DNA of 64,000 nucleotides from positions 1-64,000 of the forward strand of contig JAMCCL010000123.1 in assembly GCA_024516035.1 (NCBI GenBank). Reading direction: 5' to 3'. Source of the stretch: Bactericera cockerelli (lineage: Eukaryota; Arthropoda; Insecta; Hemiptera; Triozidae). The position numbers were made by a program, and so were the translations under genes. The notes beneath the pieces are model-generated. The model saw nothing but the letters and a program-made list of their open reading frames with translations. It was not told the DNA's origin and made no database searches. This document shows positions 1 through 11,610 of this stretch, piece by piece; positions within the stretch are counted from its first letter, which is position 1, and the number at the start of each line of letters is the position of its first letter.

Positions 1-387
1 CGATCATTACTAGATACTAGGTATTCTCTTTAAACAAAGTAAAATCTCTTTGCCTTATTGAAATCAATGACATGTTAAAATTTCAATCCAAAAGATTGGC
101 AGAAAATTATCTTAAACAGATGAAATTTTCAATGGCGTGAATTCAAACACAGTATTATTTTTGAGATGAAAAAAAAAGAATAAAAGGCAGATATTATATT
201 ATGTTGCAATTTGAAATCAAAACAGCACATCATTACTTAGACCATGTAATTGTCGGATTTAGTCCACGAATTCCTAATAATATAAAGGTGCAAGTTGTTG
301 ACTTATGAGGCAGGAGACAGAGAAGCAGGCGATTATCTCATTGAAAAATAGTTTTCCCTTGCCATACAGAGAGGATTAATAATAATA

Positions 388-625
388 TTGTAGACTAGCC
401 GTTTGCCCGTGCTTTGCAACGGGACTAAGGCATGGCCGTACTGCTGGACAGCAATGCCTTTTTGAACTTTTTATATTTTTTCTGGACAAAGCGATGATGG
501 TTTTGGGGGGGTCAATTCTGAGACATTTTTCGCTATCTCTTACCGTTTTGGCTAAACAACTCCGGACAAACAAACAAACAAACATAGGTAGGTAGGTAGT
601 CCTTTTTTCTTATATAGAGATATAC
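388..625. repeat. Dispersed repeat, RTE-3'-end-like
   Basis: This stretch starts with ACTAGCC, has a hairpin (CCCGT at about 406, ACGGG about 8 bases later), and ends with CAAACAAACAAACA, (TAGG)n and TATATAGAGATA. The same kind of ends (ACTAGC ... TATATAGAGAT) recurs at 63498-63929. Short pieces with these ends resemble 3' ends of RTE-type retrotransposons or SINEs that borrow them; that assignment is from memory of the style, not a search. No coding potential is visible. Confidence 0.35.
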
Positions 626-626
626 T

Positions 627-2944
627 GGGCGAATTTTTATTTCTTTACTTGAGTATATTTTTTCTTTCATTTAAATTTATTTATATACAAAATGTCTATT
701 TGTTTAAAATTAACCAAAGAAGGATCTTTGCTGTCTGTTGTAATGATTCATCTTGTCACAAAAGGACAATGTCAATTCAGATACGTGATGGTAGCTCGGC
801 AGTCACTACAGTCAGTACTCATTGCAATGCACGTAGCATACATTGAAATTCCAGGCTTATATTAAAGGAGTAAGAAAACTCTATAAAATCTTCATCAAAT
901 CCTCAGTTACCTTTTATTTGGTATTTATTTATTATAAGTAGGTATAAATAGTAATGGATTTCCCATGATTGCATCATATGAGGTGTGGAGAGTAGAGATT
1001 ACAAAACCAGATATATCTAACTGACAATAGAGGAGATGTCAAAACTACCAATAGTTCATTGATAGAAAACATTGTGGGTACTGTTAACAATGGAAAATAC
1101 AAAAATCTCATTGTACCTACCTATTTCATTAACATTGATATTTTGGTCTAAGAGAAGTAGCGACAACTACTGATAAAATTTGACTATATTTTAGGAGTCT
1201 GTCACGCTATTTCCACCACGTATGTTCTTCCCAATGAAGCATAGAACTTTTCAATGTTGTTTGCCTACATTTGCCTATCTGGCTCAAATTAAGATGGGCT
1301 TAATCAGATCTGCCCTTGATAAGAATCCACTCAACTTATCAGTTTCCAATCTTACTATTCCACATCAGAAATTTTGGTAGTATCTCCGTTTTACAGGTTG
1401 CTGATCTTTTCAAATTCTGAGGAAAAACAGGTAGGTCCTTCTAATAGTGTTCCTAATATGCATTTAAAAAGCCTCCGAACAAAGGTTCAAATGATCTCCT
1501 CCAAAATATCAAGTTGCAGGCGCCATCGGGATTACCTTGTAAGTAATAAAATGTTCAATTTATATGACTTCTGATAGGTGCGTATAGTGAACTGGCCTTT
1601 GTTCAATTTTATTTCTCTTGTATTCTCTCAAATCTTTCCGATTCCTTATCATAGGGACCCGCGGGCGGCTTGACACCCAGTGTGTTCCTGTGACAGGGAG
1701 ATCTCTTTGTCAAGCTCTTCTTATGTTTGTCTTGTTTTATTATATCTTTCCAATTTTGAAGGTAGCCTTTTAGTGGTTCCATGTGACATTAATTGAAGCC
1801 AGCTATTATTTTTTTCTCTCGAAGAGAATCTTTGCCTTCTTTCATTTAAACAAGAGGGTCATCATTCTAATTTTGTTTCATACAAAAAAGCACGAATAAG
1901 AAGATTTAAGAAAAGTTTTTTAATTTTAATTTAAATTTATTAGAGTGTGCAAACATACAATTATGTTATATACTTTAAGAAAAGTATTACTATGTATCTC
2001 ATAATAAAAATAGGTTTACATGTGTATTTTATTTGTGTACGAATTGTGTAAACTGGAACCTAATGTTATAAGAATTTTGATTTTTGGAAGCATTTTGGTA
2101 TTGTTATATTTCAGCATAAACTGCATTATAAATGATCAAAACGTTCAAGAGCCGCATCAGATTTTATATAATATGCATTAAAAGTGAAGAATAAAACTGT
2201 CGTAAAAATTGGACACATTGACATGGATGATCTCCGAGGCTCTTAAAAAGGAGCAGAATATCTATAAAATTCATTTTCTATTATTTCATTTTAGAATCAT
2301 TTGTCTATTTCTTTCTAGGCTAGTGTCTTTAGATGTTGCACTGTTGCATTAAATATTCTTAGTCGCCTTGGGCGTCAAAGGTTTTTCAGTAAAATGCAAT
2401 GATTTGACAAGTTTGTCAGGTTACCCATTAGCTTTTAGTGCTTTTGATCCCTCTAGCACCGATTTTGTCTTTTGTTGTTCCTACTCCTCATAACTTCTAT
2501 CTTTTTGGTAATAACTTCTATCTTGTTATCTTGTAAATTAATAGTGTTAGTGTAGAGCAGCGTCGAAGGATTTAAGAGAGTGTGGGGCATCTTGGTCCAT
2601 TTTACATGGATGCCTTCCTGATTGATAGGATGGACAGATTATTTTCTGATAATGAAAATTAAATACATATTATAGAAGATTATCATCTATTATTAAAATA
2701 ACTAATGAGGACTAGGTATTATTTACAGCGATACCAATCTTGTTTGATTTTTAATTTAATTAACTTTGAGCATTATTAAATTTATTGTATAACAATGTCC
2801 CTCGTTTTTTTAATCGAACTCTGTAGCAATAATTGCAGGCAGTTTTCATATTTTAACAGATGCATACAACAGTACTCATGCTACTCACACATTTATACAC
2901 ATCCTACGTTCACAGTATATAATATTACAATGTCTTTTTTTCAG
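627..2944. other. Unannotated A+T-rich DNA
   Basis: I see no gene, RNA or recognisable repeat here. The open frames are short and composition-driven. The last dozen bases (about 2932-2944) form a pyrimidine-rich splice acceptor (TCTTTTTTTCAG) that leads into the small coding exon at 2945. Confidence 0.4.
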
Positions 2945-2961
2945 GCTAATTTGCTGATACC

Positions 2962-3267
2962 ATGTCAATCTTCAGGAAATATGACGATTATCCTAGGAAG
3001 CGGCTACCCTTCGGGTACTTCTTGAAGCTGGACAAAGTCGTCAAGAAGAGATGTCCCCGTGTCTACGAGGACTTCAAGTTTGGAGCGGCTGACACGCAGT
3101 GCTGGAGTACCTCGTCAAGTATCTATGGCAGTTGGGTTCAGGATGAGCTCATCAAGAACGAAACTTGGTATCTGCCGTCGAAAAACTTCCACTATAGCTC
3201 CTGTGATGTGTATAAGTTTGTTGATTGGGCTCGGCAAAGAGACAAGTGCACAACTTATGTAAATTAA
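2962..3267 (+). CDS. Small conserved-looking protein, 101 aa, function unknown
   Basis: A 101-codon open frame is complete from ATG 2962 to TAA 3265. A good acceptor precedes it (AG at 2943-2944), and an in-frame TAA at 2947 lies between the acceptor and the ATG, so the whole protein should be encoded in this terminal exon behind a 5'UTR exon further upstream. Codon use is more balanced than in the surroundings. The protein is basic and aromatic-rich with a YxxFKFGA-like core, then STSSSIYGSW and three cysteines. It has no signal peptide or membrane segment. A T-S-x-x-Y-G pattern recalls small axonemal microtubule-inner proteins of the Pierce type, but this is only a weak resemblance. A poly(A) signal follows the stop by 16 bases. 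I am fairly sure it is a gene and unsure of its role. Confidence 0.6.
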   Translation: MSIFRKYDDYPRKRLPFGYFLKLDKVVKKRCPRVYEDFKFGAADTQCWSTSSSIYGSWVQDELIKNETWYLPSKNFHYSSCDVYKFVDWARQRDKCTTYVN

Positions 3268-3283
3268 GTAGTAAGAATAATGT

Positions 3284-3289
3284 AATAAA
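3284..3289 (+). terminator. Poly(A) signal AATAAA
   Basis: A consensus AATAAA starts 17 bases after the end of the stop codon of the small coding exon. It supports 2945 to about 3310 as a real terminal exon. Confidence 0.55.
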
Positions 3290-3310
3290 GTGTAAATGGG
3301 ATTTCGCAAA

Positions 3311-6048
3311 TTTTCATGAAACAAAGGCATACCTACCTATACAGACATAATTATGTATTTAGATAATGCTTATTATATTTGCAGCTTACACAAATTTGAC
3401 TGTATTAGTTCAGAATGAAATCGAATTTGAAAGAAATATTTCATTTTTAGAAGAAACTCAACTGATTCGGAAATAAATCAATACCTACGGATAAAATTAA
3501 ATCAGTTTTTAAACTTATATTTTTGGTTTTTAGTCCACATTATAAGACATGATGCCTCAACGGGATCTGTTTCTAGGTCGTATAGAAGTCGTATGGAAAT
3601 AGCTGATTTTAAACTATTCAAGAATTCATTCATGACAAAATGCTGTGAGAAATGATTGACACTAGACAGCACAAAACAAAGGTCTCGTGTCAAAAAAAAT
3701 CAAAGGCGTGTCGCGTGACGTGATGGAAAGATTTTTTGTCACGAGAAAAAAATCTTATTTTTCTCAAGATAACACAAGCCCATTTAGCCCATGTCTCGTC
3801 TCGTGCAGATTTCAGACGAGACGAGACGAGACAAATTCTCGTTTCCAGTAACTACCGACATACTTACCTACAAAATTAATATAATAAAAATGTGGCGAGT
3901 ATTTTCCTAGTTCTTGATTCACTTCTTTGGTTGCATGATTAAGAGACAAAATAAAGAAGAGTTTTAGTTAATTTTCGTAAATAGATGGGTAAAAAGATTT
4001 ATTTTGTTATATTTTATTTATTAATTTATCACAGACAAGTGACGTCATTAATATCTTAAAGATTTGTTATTGTGTATGTAATAAGTTACTCATAGCTTAC
4101 TTCTGACTTAAAAAATGTACTTTTATTTACAGATAACATATTTGAGGGCGATATTTTCAACATTGGGGAGGAAATTTATATTTTAGCTTTCTTGCTAACA
4201 AATAGCATAGATTAAATAAATAAAAATATTTTATCTTTATAAATTTTAGTGCCAAGAGCTCTCCTGTTAACAATTAAAGGTTCTTACTTGATCGTTTAAT
4301 CCGTTCAGAAGAAATGGCGATGCATTTTATTGTTCTTCTTAGATGATCATAAATTGATGAAACATTTGAAATTACTTTTAAAAAAATCTAGAGCCCTGAA
4401 GTTAAGGAATGTAGACAATGTTGTTTTTAATTATGGAATTATGAAACCTGTGTAAAAATGACAAAGTAGGTAGGTACTTGCGGTTTTACAAATTAAAAGG
4501 TTTTTCTTGATCTGAAACTACTACTTAGAGTTGTGATTGTTAAGGGACACTATTTTGACATGTTCTGTCATCAGATGCTTTGTTCTGAATGTCCAGTCCT
4601 CCATTGATGTGTCAAATTGCAGTGACAATATTGACTACTTTTGTTTATTTGTTATTTGTTTTGAGAATCGCAAACCGGAATACGAAGAACCTGTTAATTT
4701 TAATGAGAGCCTGTCTGCTTGCATGGAATAACAGGGACGAAATGTATGAATTTCATGGTGCCAAGATTTTGCTACTGTTTGTACACCTTAGTTTGTTCTA
4801 TTGATAAACGCAAGGTTGTGTCATGGCCTTTGTGGTGAGTTTGGAAAACAAGCTATTGTTTACTTTTACAACCCGTAATTATTATACCAATTTGGGAGCT
4901 CATAAAACTAAGATGTTATAACAATCCCCATTAGGGGTAGACAGTTTAAGTACAAATCGACCATAGTAGCTTGATCGAGTCCCAAGTTCAGCACAAATAC
5001 TCAAACTCGCCTTATTAAATAAGTAGGTACGATTGTGTAAAAGTTTGGTTCAAGTGCAAAACCTTTCATAGTCATGGTTAATTATTTTTTTAGCGTTCCC
5101 TAATATAGAAGAATACTGAAATTGTAAGTGGGGAGTAATTTTTTTGTAATTACACAGATATTTTTCGTGAAATTTTTACATTTTCCAACTATTGTAATCG
5201 GTATGGTATAATATTATCGACTCAGTAAGAGGAAAAAAAAATCTGATAAAGATCAGAGAAAAATGAGAAATAAGGTAGGAGAAAGAAAAAGAGGAAGAGA
5301 AAGGAAAATAAAGTGGGAGTGAGGAAGAAGAGACAAAAATAATGGTAATTTTCAAATCTCTTTTGTTCTCACACTAAAATGCATTCAAACAGGATTTTCA
5401 CTTTGAAGTTAAAATACCAGTGTTCGCACACGATGCTGAAAGTTTCCTTTGTAAAGAAGGAATCCTAAAACAAAAGGTCCTGGTGAGCTCTTTAATTCCG
5501 ATGTGTCGGATAGACAAGGCACGTTACGGTGCTTGTAGCATTGTATCACACAAGTGTATCTCTTTGCCTCTCTGTCCTCAGCTAGGTTCAAGACGTATTA
5601 AATTTCATTGTAGCGTATGAACCCGTGATGGAGCTAAAGAACATGATGCGACCTTTTGTTCTGACGATAATGGGCTTGTACTTAGTTCAAATCTGCCATC
5701 AAGTACTCTTGTACATGTACATAGAGTATGGGGAACGAAGTTACAAGTATTCAGATGTCACCATGCAAATATGCTGATGAGAAATTATAAGTTATGTTCA
5801 TGAAATGTTTACTAGGAAATACCACGGCTTTAACGTGGAGAGCACAAAAGATTAAGATTTCATGTGGACGTACTTTTTTTTGGCAGTGGACCAAAATAAG
5901 TCCATACAGCCACTTTTTAAAGTGAACGTACTTGAAATATACCTACGTATATCTATATGCGTCGAGGAATGACAATAAAGTTCTACTGTCGTGTGCACCA
6001 AATTAGAGAAGTAGGTACTGTTGTCATCTTCAACAAAAACAGCGAATT
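3311..6048. other. Unannotated DNA with a GAGAC microsatellite
   Basis: No gene is recognisable. A short (GAGAC)n run sits at about 3814-3832, following related GTCTCG words at 3792-3803. A purine-rich tract of GAGGAAGAG type lies at about 5270-5335. The open frames around 5409-5620 and 5852-6172 do not look like genes. Confidence 0.35.
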
Positions 6049-6049
6049 T

Positions 6050-6097
6050 TTGTGATATGACTATGCAGCTGAAAGTGACGTTTAACCCAAATTTAAA
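6050..6097 (+). mobile_element. 3' tail fragment of 5S-derived SINE
   Basis: This piece matches the last ~45 bases of the complete SINE at 63126-63400: GTGATATGAC, then CAGCTGAAAGTGACGTTTAA, then an A-rich end. Nothing of the 5S head or the middle of the body is present. It abuts a 31-base minisatellite on its 3' side, so the array may have started in the SINE tail. Confidence 0.6.
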
Positions 6098-6925
6098 AAA
6101 TCCGAAGTCATATTCACCAAGTTCGAGAAATTTTGAAGTCATATCCTCCAAATTAGAAGTAATCTCTACCAAATTAGAGATTACTTCTAATAACCCCGCC
6201 CTTTAGGTAGGACATTTCTCTTCTTTTTTTTCGTTCTTGTATATATGTTTAATCTTTTTGTTTTTATTTATATTTTATTGTGTTCTACTGTATATATTTT
6301 TTGTTCTATCTAATAAAGCTTAAAAAAAAAAAAAAAAAAAAAATTAGAGAAGTCCTGAAGTAATCTTCACAAAGTTAGAGAGATTTTGGTGTCATCTCCC
6401 CCAAATTGGGGAAGCTTTAAAGTAATAATTTCCAAATTACAGAAGTTTTAGAGTAGTCTCAACCAAGATAGAGAAGTTCTGGAGTCATCTCCATCAATAT
6501 AGAGAAATTTTGAAGTCATCTCCACATAATAAGAGAAGTTGTGCAGTCATCTCCAACAAATTAGAGAAATTTTGAAGTCATCTCTACCAAATAAGGGAAA
6601 TTCTGGAGTCATCTTCACCAAATAAGAGAAGTTCTGGAGTCATCTCCACCAAATTGGGGAAGTTTTGAAGTATTCTCCGCCAAATTAGAGAAGTTCTAGA
6701 GTTATCTCCACCAATTTAGGGAAGTTCTAAAGTATTCTACACCTAGTTAGAGAAGTTCTGCAGAGTTGTGAAGAAATCTCCACAAAATTAGAGAAGTTTT
6801 GGAGTGAAGCCAGCAAATTAGAGGAATTCTGAAGAAATCTAAACCAAACTCTCGTAATTTCTTGAGTCAAATCCACTGAATTAAAGAAGTTCTATAGTCA
6901 TCTCCACCAAATTAAAGGAGTTTCT
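6098..6925. repeat. Minisatellite, ~31-base unit
   Basis: About 25 degenerate copies of a unit containing CCAAATTAGAGAAGTTCTGG followed by AGTCATCTC fill the stretch. Units vary by point changes and small indels. The array is interrupted at 6191-6343 by a poly(A)-tailed insert. Open frames across it are translations of the repeat and are not genes. Confidence 0.85.
6191..6343 (+). mobile_element. Poly(A)-tailed retro-insert inside the minisatellite
   Basis: A U-rich stretch of about 130 bases ends in AATAAA (6312-6317) and then a run of 22 A (6322-6343). It sits between repeat units of the array. This is the expected look of a 3'UTR end inserted by LINE machinery. The source transcript is not identifiable. 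Confidence 0.55.
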
Positions 6926-8127
6926 TTTATATTTATACTGACTGAATGATAATAGATTCCTTTTTGTCCTCTGTCTCATTTAATGTGCTGCCCCCGACTT
7001 TCAATGTCGGTCGTTGATGTAGATGTAGAAGGTCAAAACAAATATGTAGTACTCAGTGTAAAATATTGTTACTTTAACATTTTTCGTATGAATCTACAAG
7101 ACACTCAGAAATTAGTCATCATCAATCAAAATTTCAGTCGCAAGAAATCGAAAAGAATTTATTCCATACCTAAACAGTATAATATACAGATATAGGTATA
7201 CTTTAAAAATAATCTGGAAATAAATAATCCAAATAAAATGTAGAATCATTCTAATGATGGTACCAATGTTCCATGATCCATGGGTTACAACCAGCATACC
7301 TTAGAGAAGAATGTGGTTTATTTAATAAAATTAATATTGGTCTTGTTAAAAAAGGAACACTCATTGATTTTATCACGACTGGCAACATCATGTTAAACAT
7401 TAAAGACTATCTTTCTCAATCAAATAATAAATGGATTATCAATATGGTTTTATTGAAGATAATATGGTTGTTTATTCAAATAGGTATACTTAATAATATT
7501 ATTTTGTATTTATTATGTTTAACATAGGCTTGGGGTAGAGATTTAGCATTCTTGTAAGACCAAAGTTAATTAGCTCGATAGGTAGGTTGTAGATACCTAC
7601 ATGGTCCTTTCGAATTAACTCACATTTTTAAGATCTTAGGATCATAATTTAAGTTTCTATATTTTTAAAACTTTAAAGGAAATGATTATAAATTACGGAC
7701 TAAAATATTATTGCACATAGAAATTTTACTAATAGTAATTATTGTAGGTATTTAATGACTTATTTTATTAATTTAAGCACTTGTTATTAGTACAATCCAA
7801 AATAATTCCATGATGTGAAATTTAAAGCTGAATGAAAGTAGGTAGTACAGTAAAATTTATCAATGAAGTAAGATAGTATTTATGTATTAGAGTTACAAAC
7901 CATGGTCTGTACCTACTTTCATTGAGTTACATGAAATTGAACTTCGTTATCAGTAATTCTGTAGAACAGTATGTTCCATTAAATGGTTACTATTGTATGT
8001 ATTGTATACAGAGATAAGTAAGATAATTACTATAGGCACATTATCAGGTTCGTCTGATAACTTACGAGACATCAGCACGACTGATATTAAAATAATAATA
8101 ATAATATTAATACTTAGATATAGTATA
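6926..8127. other. Unannotated A+T-rich DNA
   Basis: I see no supported gene or repeat. Open frames at 6983-7527 lack splice or family support. Confidence 0.35.
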
Positions 8128-8913
8128 CAGGGTGTCCCATTATAAACGAGACATTAGAATATTCTAGAGAATCTAGAGAACTACAGACGATAGAAAAAAT
8201 CTGTTCAAAGATCATTTTCATAGCTCTAAAGGGGACACTAAATAGTGACCTCTAGAAGTTTCTTGAATGACCCCTTTAAGGTTATTTCAAGGTCAACTTT
8301 GGAATTTTAAATGGCACTCCCTATTTTTATGACATTTTTGAAATAATACTCAAAATTTTAAGTTCAAATTAATAAATTCTTACTTGGAATTTTTGTCACA
8401 TCCAGTTTTACACCCTTTTGGGAATGTGAGATTTTTTCCATTTTAGACTTGGGTGGGGCATATCAAATCAGTCTAATTTTAAATGTTGAACATGATAGCA
8501 ATGTTGGTTTTTCATGTTACTTAATTTTTTGGATCTCAAGTTAGGGGACCCAAGAAGTTAAGAAAAATAAAAAACCAAAATAATACTATCGTGTTCAACA
8601 CCTTAAATTTGACTGATTTGATATGTCGCAATCATAGGTAGTCAAAGATGGAAAAAAATTCACACTCCATAAAGAGTGTGGAACTTAGTGTGTGACAAAA
8701 ATTACAAGTGACAATTTGTTTAAACTTACAATTTTGGTAGATTTCAGAAATGTCGTAAAACATAGGGAATGCAAATTAAAAATTCCAAAGTTGACCTTAA
8801 AATAACCTTGAATTGGTCATCCAAGAAACTTCTCAAGGTCATCTCTAAATGTCCCTTTAGAGCTATGAAAATGATTCCTTGACAGATTTTTTCTATCGTC
8901 AGTAGTTCCCGAT

Positions 8914-10973
8914 ATACAGTATGTTTCAGAAAAGGTGGCCACCCCCTCGTAACTTTTGAACGCGACGGAATTTTTCAATTCTGTAAAGTCCTAGGTATAG
9001 GAAGTGCCCTATGGCCCATCCTGTGGTCATATTTATTTTTGGCCCCGGCCGGCCCTTCCGGCTTTTAGGCCATATTTTTTCATTTTTCTCGCGAATTTTA
9101 AATGGAATGCTATATTTTTTATTCCTGTTAATTAAAGTCCAAGTTAGGCTGAGTATAATGAGCTTTTAAAATTTTCAAAAACCTTATCAGGGGCGGAGCT
9201 AGTAGGGTGCAAGTTTCAAAATTGTTACACCCTGTATTTCAGCGTTAGTTAGATTTTTTAGTACTTTTTTTATGTTCATAGGTTCAAAATATTGTTTTAC
9301 ACCATATGAAATCAAAAAAATATTCTTGTTTACTTCTAATCAGGGTCATAGTAAGGTTTTAGTAAAAGTACTTTTTTTCTCACGTCAATTTTTCCGTAAA
9401 TTAATGGTGTTCTCGAAATTGGCATTTTTAGAGGTGAAAGTCTGCAGTGACATATGTTTTTTATGCTTGAAATCGAAAGAAAACTTAACGGAGAAGCGAT
9501 TAAAATCATAAAAAAAGCCATTTAACCTGCTAGTTTTTTCACGACAGTGTCCGGTAAAGTGGGTGAATTTCGTATTGGATTTTTTTTGTTGTTGAGGAAA
9601 CACAATTGGCATAGAAAATAAATAATATCTTATAAGGGAATATTACTTCAATGAACATAACTAAATGCGAAATTAAATGAAAATTATTTCTTCTAAATCA
9701 GTGCCGGATATTTTTTTTTTTTTTTTCCTCTCTTTCTTTTTTTCAATTTTCAAAGTTCAAGTTGTATCAAAAATAATTATCGGATAATGCTGCTTCTAAA
9801 GTCGGCCTAGTAGGATCACCGAATTAAGCAACGTCCAGCGAGGAGAAGACTTCGTGATGCTGGCATTCCGGCCTAACCCAGGCTGGGTGAGATAAATGTG
9901 TTTAGGAGGTTGGTGAGTTTCTTGCGAATGGAATGTAACATCCCCGTTATGATATGACCATGCAGTTGAAACGCGGTATTAAACCCAAATTTAAAAAAAA
10001 TCATACTGGTGTTGCTAGAAATGAATACCAGGTCTCTAAATAAAAATCTAATTATCTCGAAATTTAAGAGAAAAAAAGACCAGGTCAAGTACCAAACTCT
10101 TGAGGGTGAAAATTAAACCAATTCAATTATTTTAAAGAGGCGAAAAGAGAGAGAGAAAGAGAGAGAGAAAAAAAAATATCCGGCACTGATTTAGAAGAAA
10201 TAATTTTCATTTAATTTCGCATTTAGTTATGTTCATTGAAGTAATATTCCCTTATAAGATATTATTTATTTTCTATGCCAATTGTGTTTCCTCAACAACA
10301 AAAAAAATCCAATACGAAATTCACCCACTTTACCGGACACTGTCGTGAAAAAACTAGCAGGTTAAATGGCTTTTTTTATGATTTTAATCGCTTCTCCGTT
10401 AAGTTTTCTTTCGATTTCAAGCATAAAAAACATATGTCACTGCAGACTTTCACCTCTAAAAATGCCAATTTCGAGAACACCATTAATTTACGGAAAAATT
10501 GACGTGAGAAAAAAAGTACTTTTACTAAAACCTTACTATGACCCTGATTAGAAGTAAACAAGAATATTTTTTTGATTTCATATGGTGTAAAACAATATTT
10601 TGAACCTATGAACATAAAAAAAGTACTAAAAAATCTAACTAACGCTGAAATACAGGGTGTAACAATTTTGAAACTTGCACTCTACTAGCTCCGCCCCTGA
10701 TAAGGTTTTTGAAAATTTTAAAAGCTCATTATACTCAGCCTAACTTGGACTTTAATTAACAGGAATAAAAAATATAGCATTCCATTTAAAATTCGCGAGA
10801 AAAATGAAAAAATATGGCCTAAAAGCCGGAAGGGCCGACCGGGGCCAAAAATAAATATGACCACAGGATGGGCCATAGGGCACTTCCTATACCTAGGACT
10901 TTACAGAATTGAAAAATTCCGTCGCGTTCAAAAGTTACGAGGGGGTGGCCACCTTTTCTGAAACATACTGTAT
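8914..10973. mobile_element. Inner foldback element with ~810-base arms
   Basis: Left arm 8914 to about 9726 and right arm about 10162-10973 are reverse complements. Base pairing stays in register over at least 797 positions (8914 with 10973, 9710 with 10177), with no net gap. I noticed only two mismatches, near 9049 and 9197. The ends read TA-CAGTATGTTTCAGAAAAGG and its complement. The centre carries a T-rich/TC-rich tract, a 5S-derived SINE fragment and a GA-rich tract. Identical open frames appear on both arms because of the symmetry; I do not treat them as genes. The near-identity of the arms implies recent origin or arm-to-arm gene conversion. Confidence 0.85.
9803..10007 (+). mobile_element. 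5S rRNA-derived SINE fragment in the foldback centre
   Basis: The fragment begins inside the 5S-like head (GGATCACCGAATTAAGCAAC corresponds to 5S box A). It continues with CAGGCTGGGTGAG and ends with GATATGACCATGCAGTTGAA and a short A run, all shared with the complete copy at 63126-63400. The box C region is partly deleted. It is older and more diverged than the copy at 63126. Confidence 0.75.
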
Positions 10974-11420
10974 TTGAATGTCTCGTTTATAATGGAACAG
11001 CCTGTATACTGTATATTAATACGAACTAGAGATGAAAGCGAGATCCATTCACTTAATATCTCAGCTAACTAAAAAACTATCTATACGTGTATACAGAACA
11101 GAATAACAATAGCATAAATAAATTAAGTAAATTAAAGTATCCATGACTGTTCTGTTGCAATATGGGGTGAAGTGAATGCCAGGATTATTTTCTACCTAAA
11201 GTGTTAACTTGGGCAATGGGCATAATAGCTATTTTTGTAATAGGCAAAAAAAATATCTTCTATAGATTCTAGCGTAGAAGAAGATGCCACCTACCCACGA
11301 TAAAAAGCCTCTGATTCTAGAGTAGAAGATAACACCTACCCATCATAGAAAACCACTGACACGGAAGTTGACGAGGCTCATGATTGAGGTAAGTAGAAAG
11401 TAGATGTTAGTAGTAAAAGT

Positions 11421-11610
11421 AATAATAATAGTAATAATAATAATAACACTCTTTAGTGGAAGGCAAGGTTATTGCTCGAAGCATTTTCTACCACCTAACA
11501 CTCAAGAGTCTTTTTATTATGTGGTCGCAAACTCAAATTAATGAGGAAAGATTCATACACTAGGTGGGATTCGAACCAACGGATCCCTACGCTATTACCT
11601 GGATTACGTT
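11421..11610 (-). mobile_element. tRNA-derived SINE, reverse orientation
   Basis: Read on the - strand, a pol III B box (GGTTCGAATCC type) lies near 11573. It is followed by the body GTTTGCGACCACATAATAA and GGTAGAAAATGC, and the element ends in an (ATT)n tail that appears as (AAT)n at 11421-11447. The tRNA-like 5' part with the A box is diverged. Sister copies are at 48240-48454 and 63558-63755, in the same orientation. Confidence 0.7.

Larger units (their letters stand above)
8128..11004. mobile_element. Outer foldback DNA element (Tc/mariner-like ends)
   Basis: The element opens with CAGGGTGTCCCATTATAAAC, preceded by TA, and closes at 11004 with the reverse complement (two mismatches in the first ~30 bases), followed by TA. 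Between 8128 and 8913 the left and right arms pair imperfectly along most of their length, turning at about 8540, so the element is one long hairpin. A second foldback element (8914-10973) sits in its right arm near the end. No transposase is encoded. TA at both ends fits a Tc1/mariner-type target, which is inference. Confidence 0.8.

Noticed and set aside
6050..6925. A CRISPR-like array
   Set aside because: Units are contiguous and degenerate with no unique spacers, and the sequence is eukaryotic.
9272..10615. Identical open frames on the two arms of the foldback (for example 9272-9511 + and 10376-10615 -)
   Set aside because: They are mirror images produced by the inverted repeat, have overlapping frames on both strands and show no protein family features.
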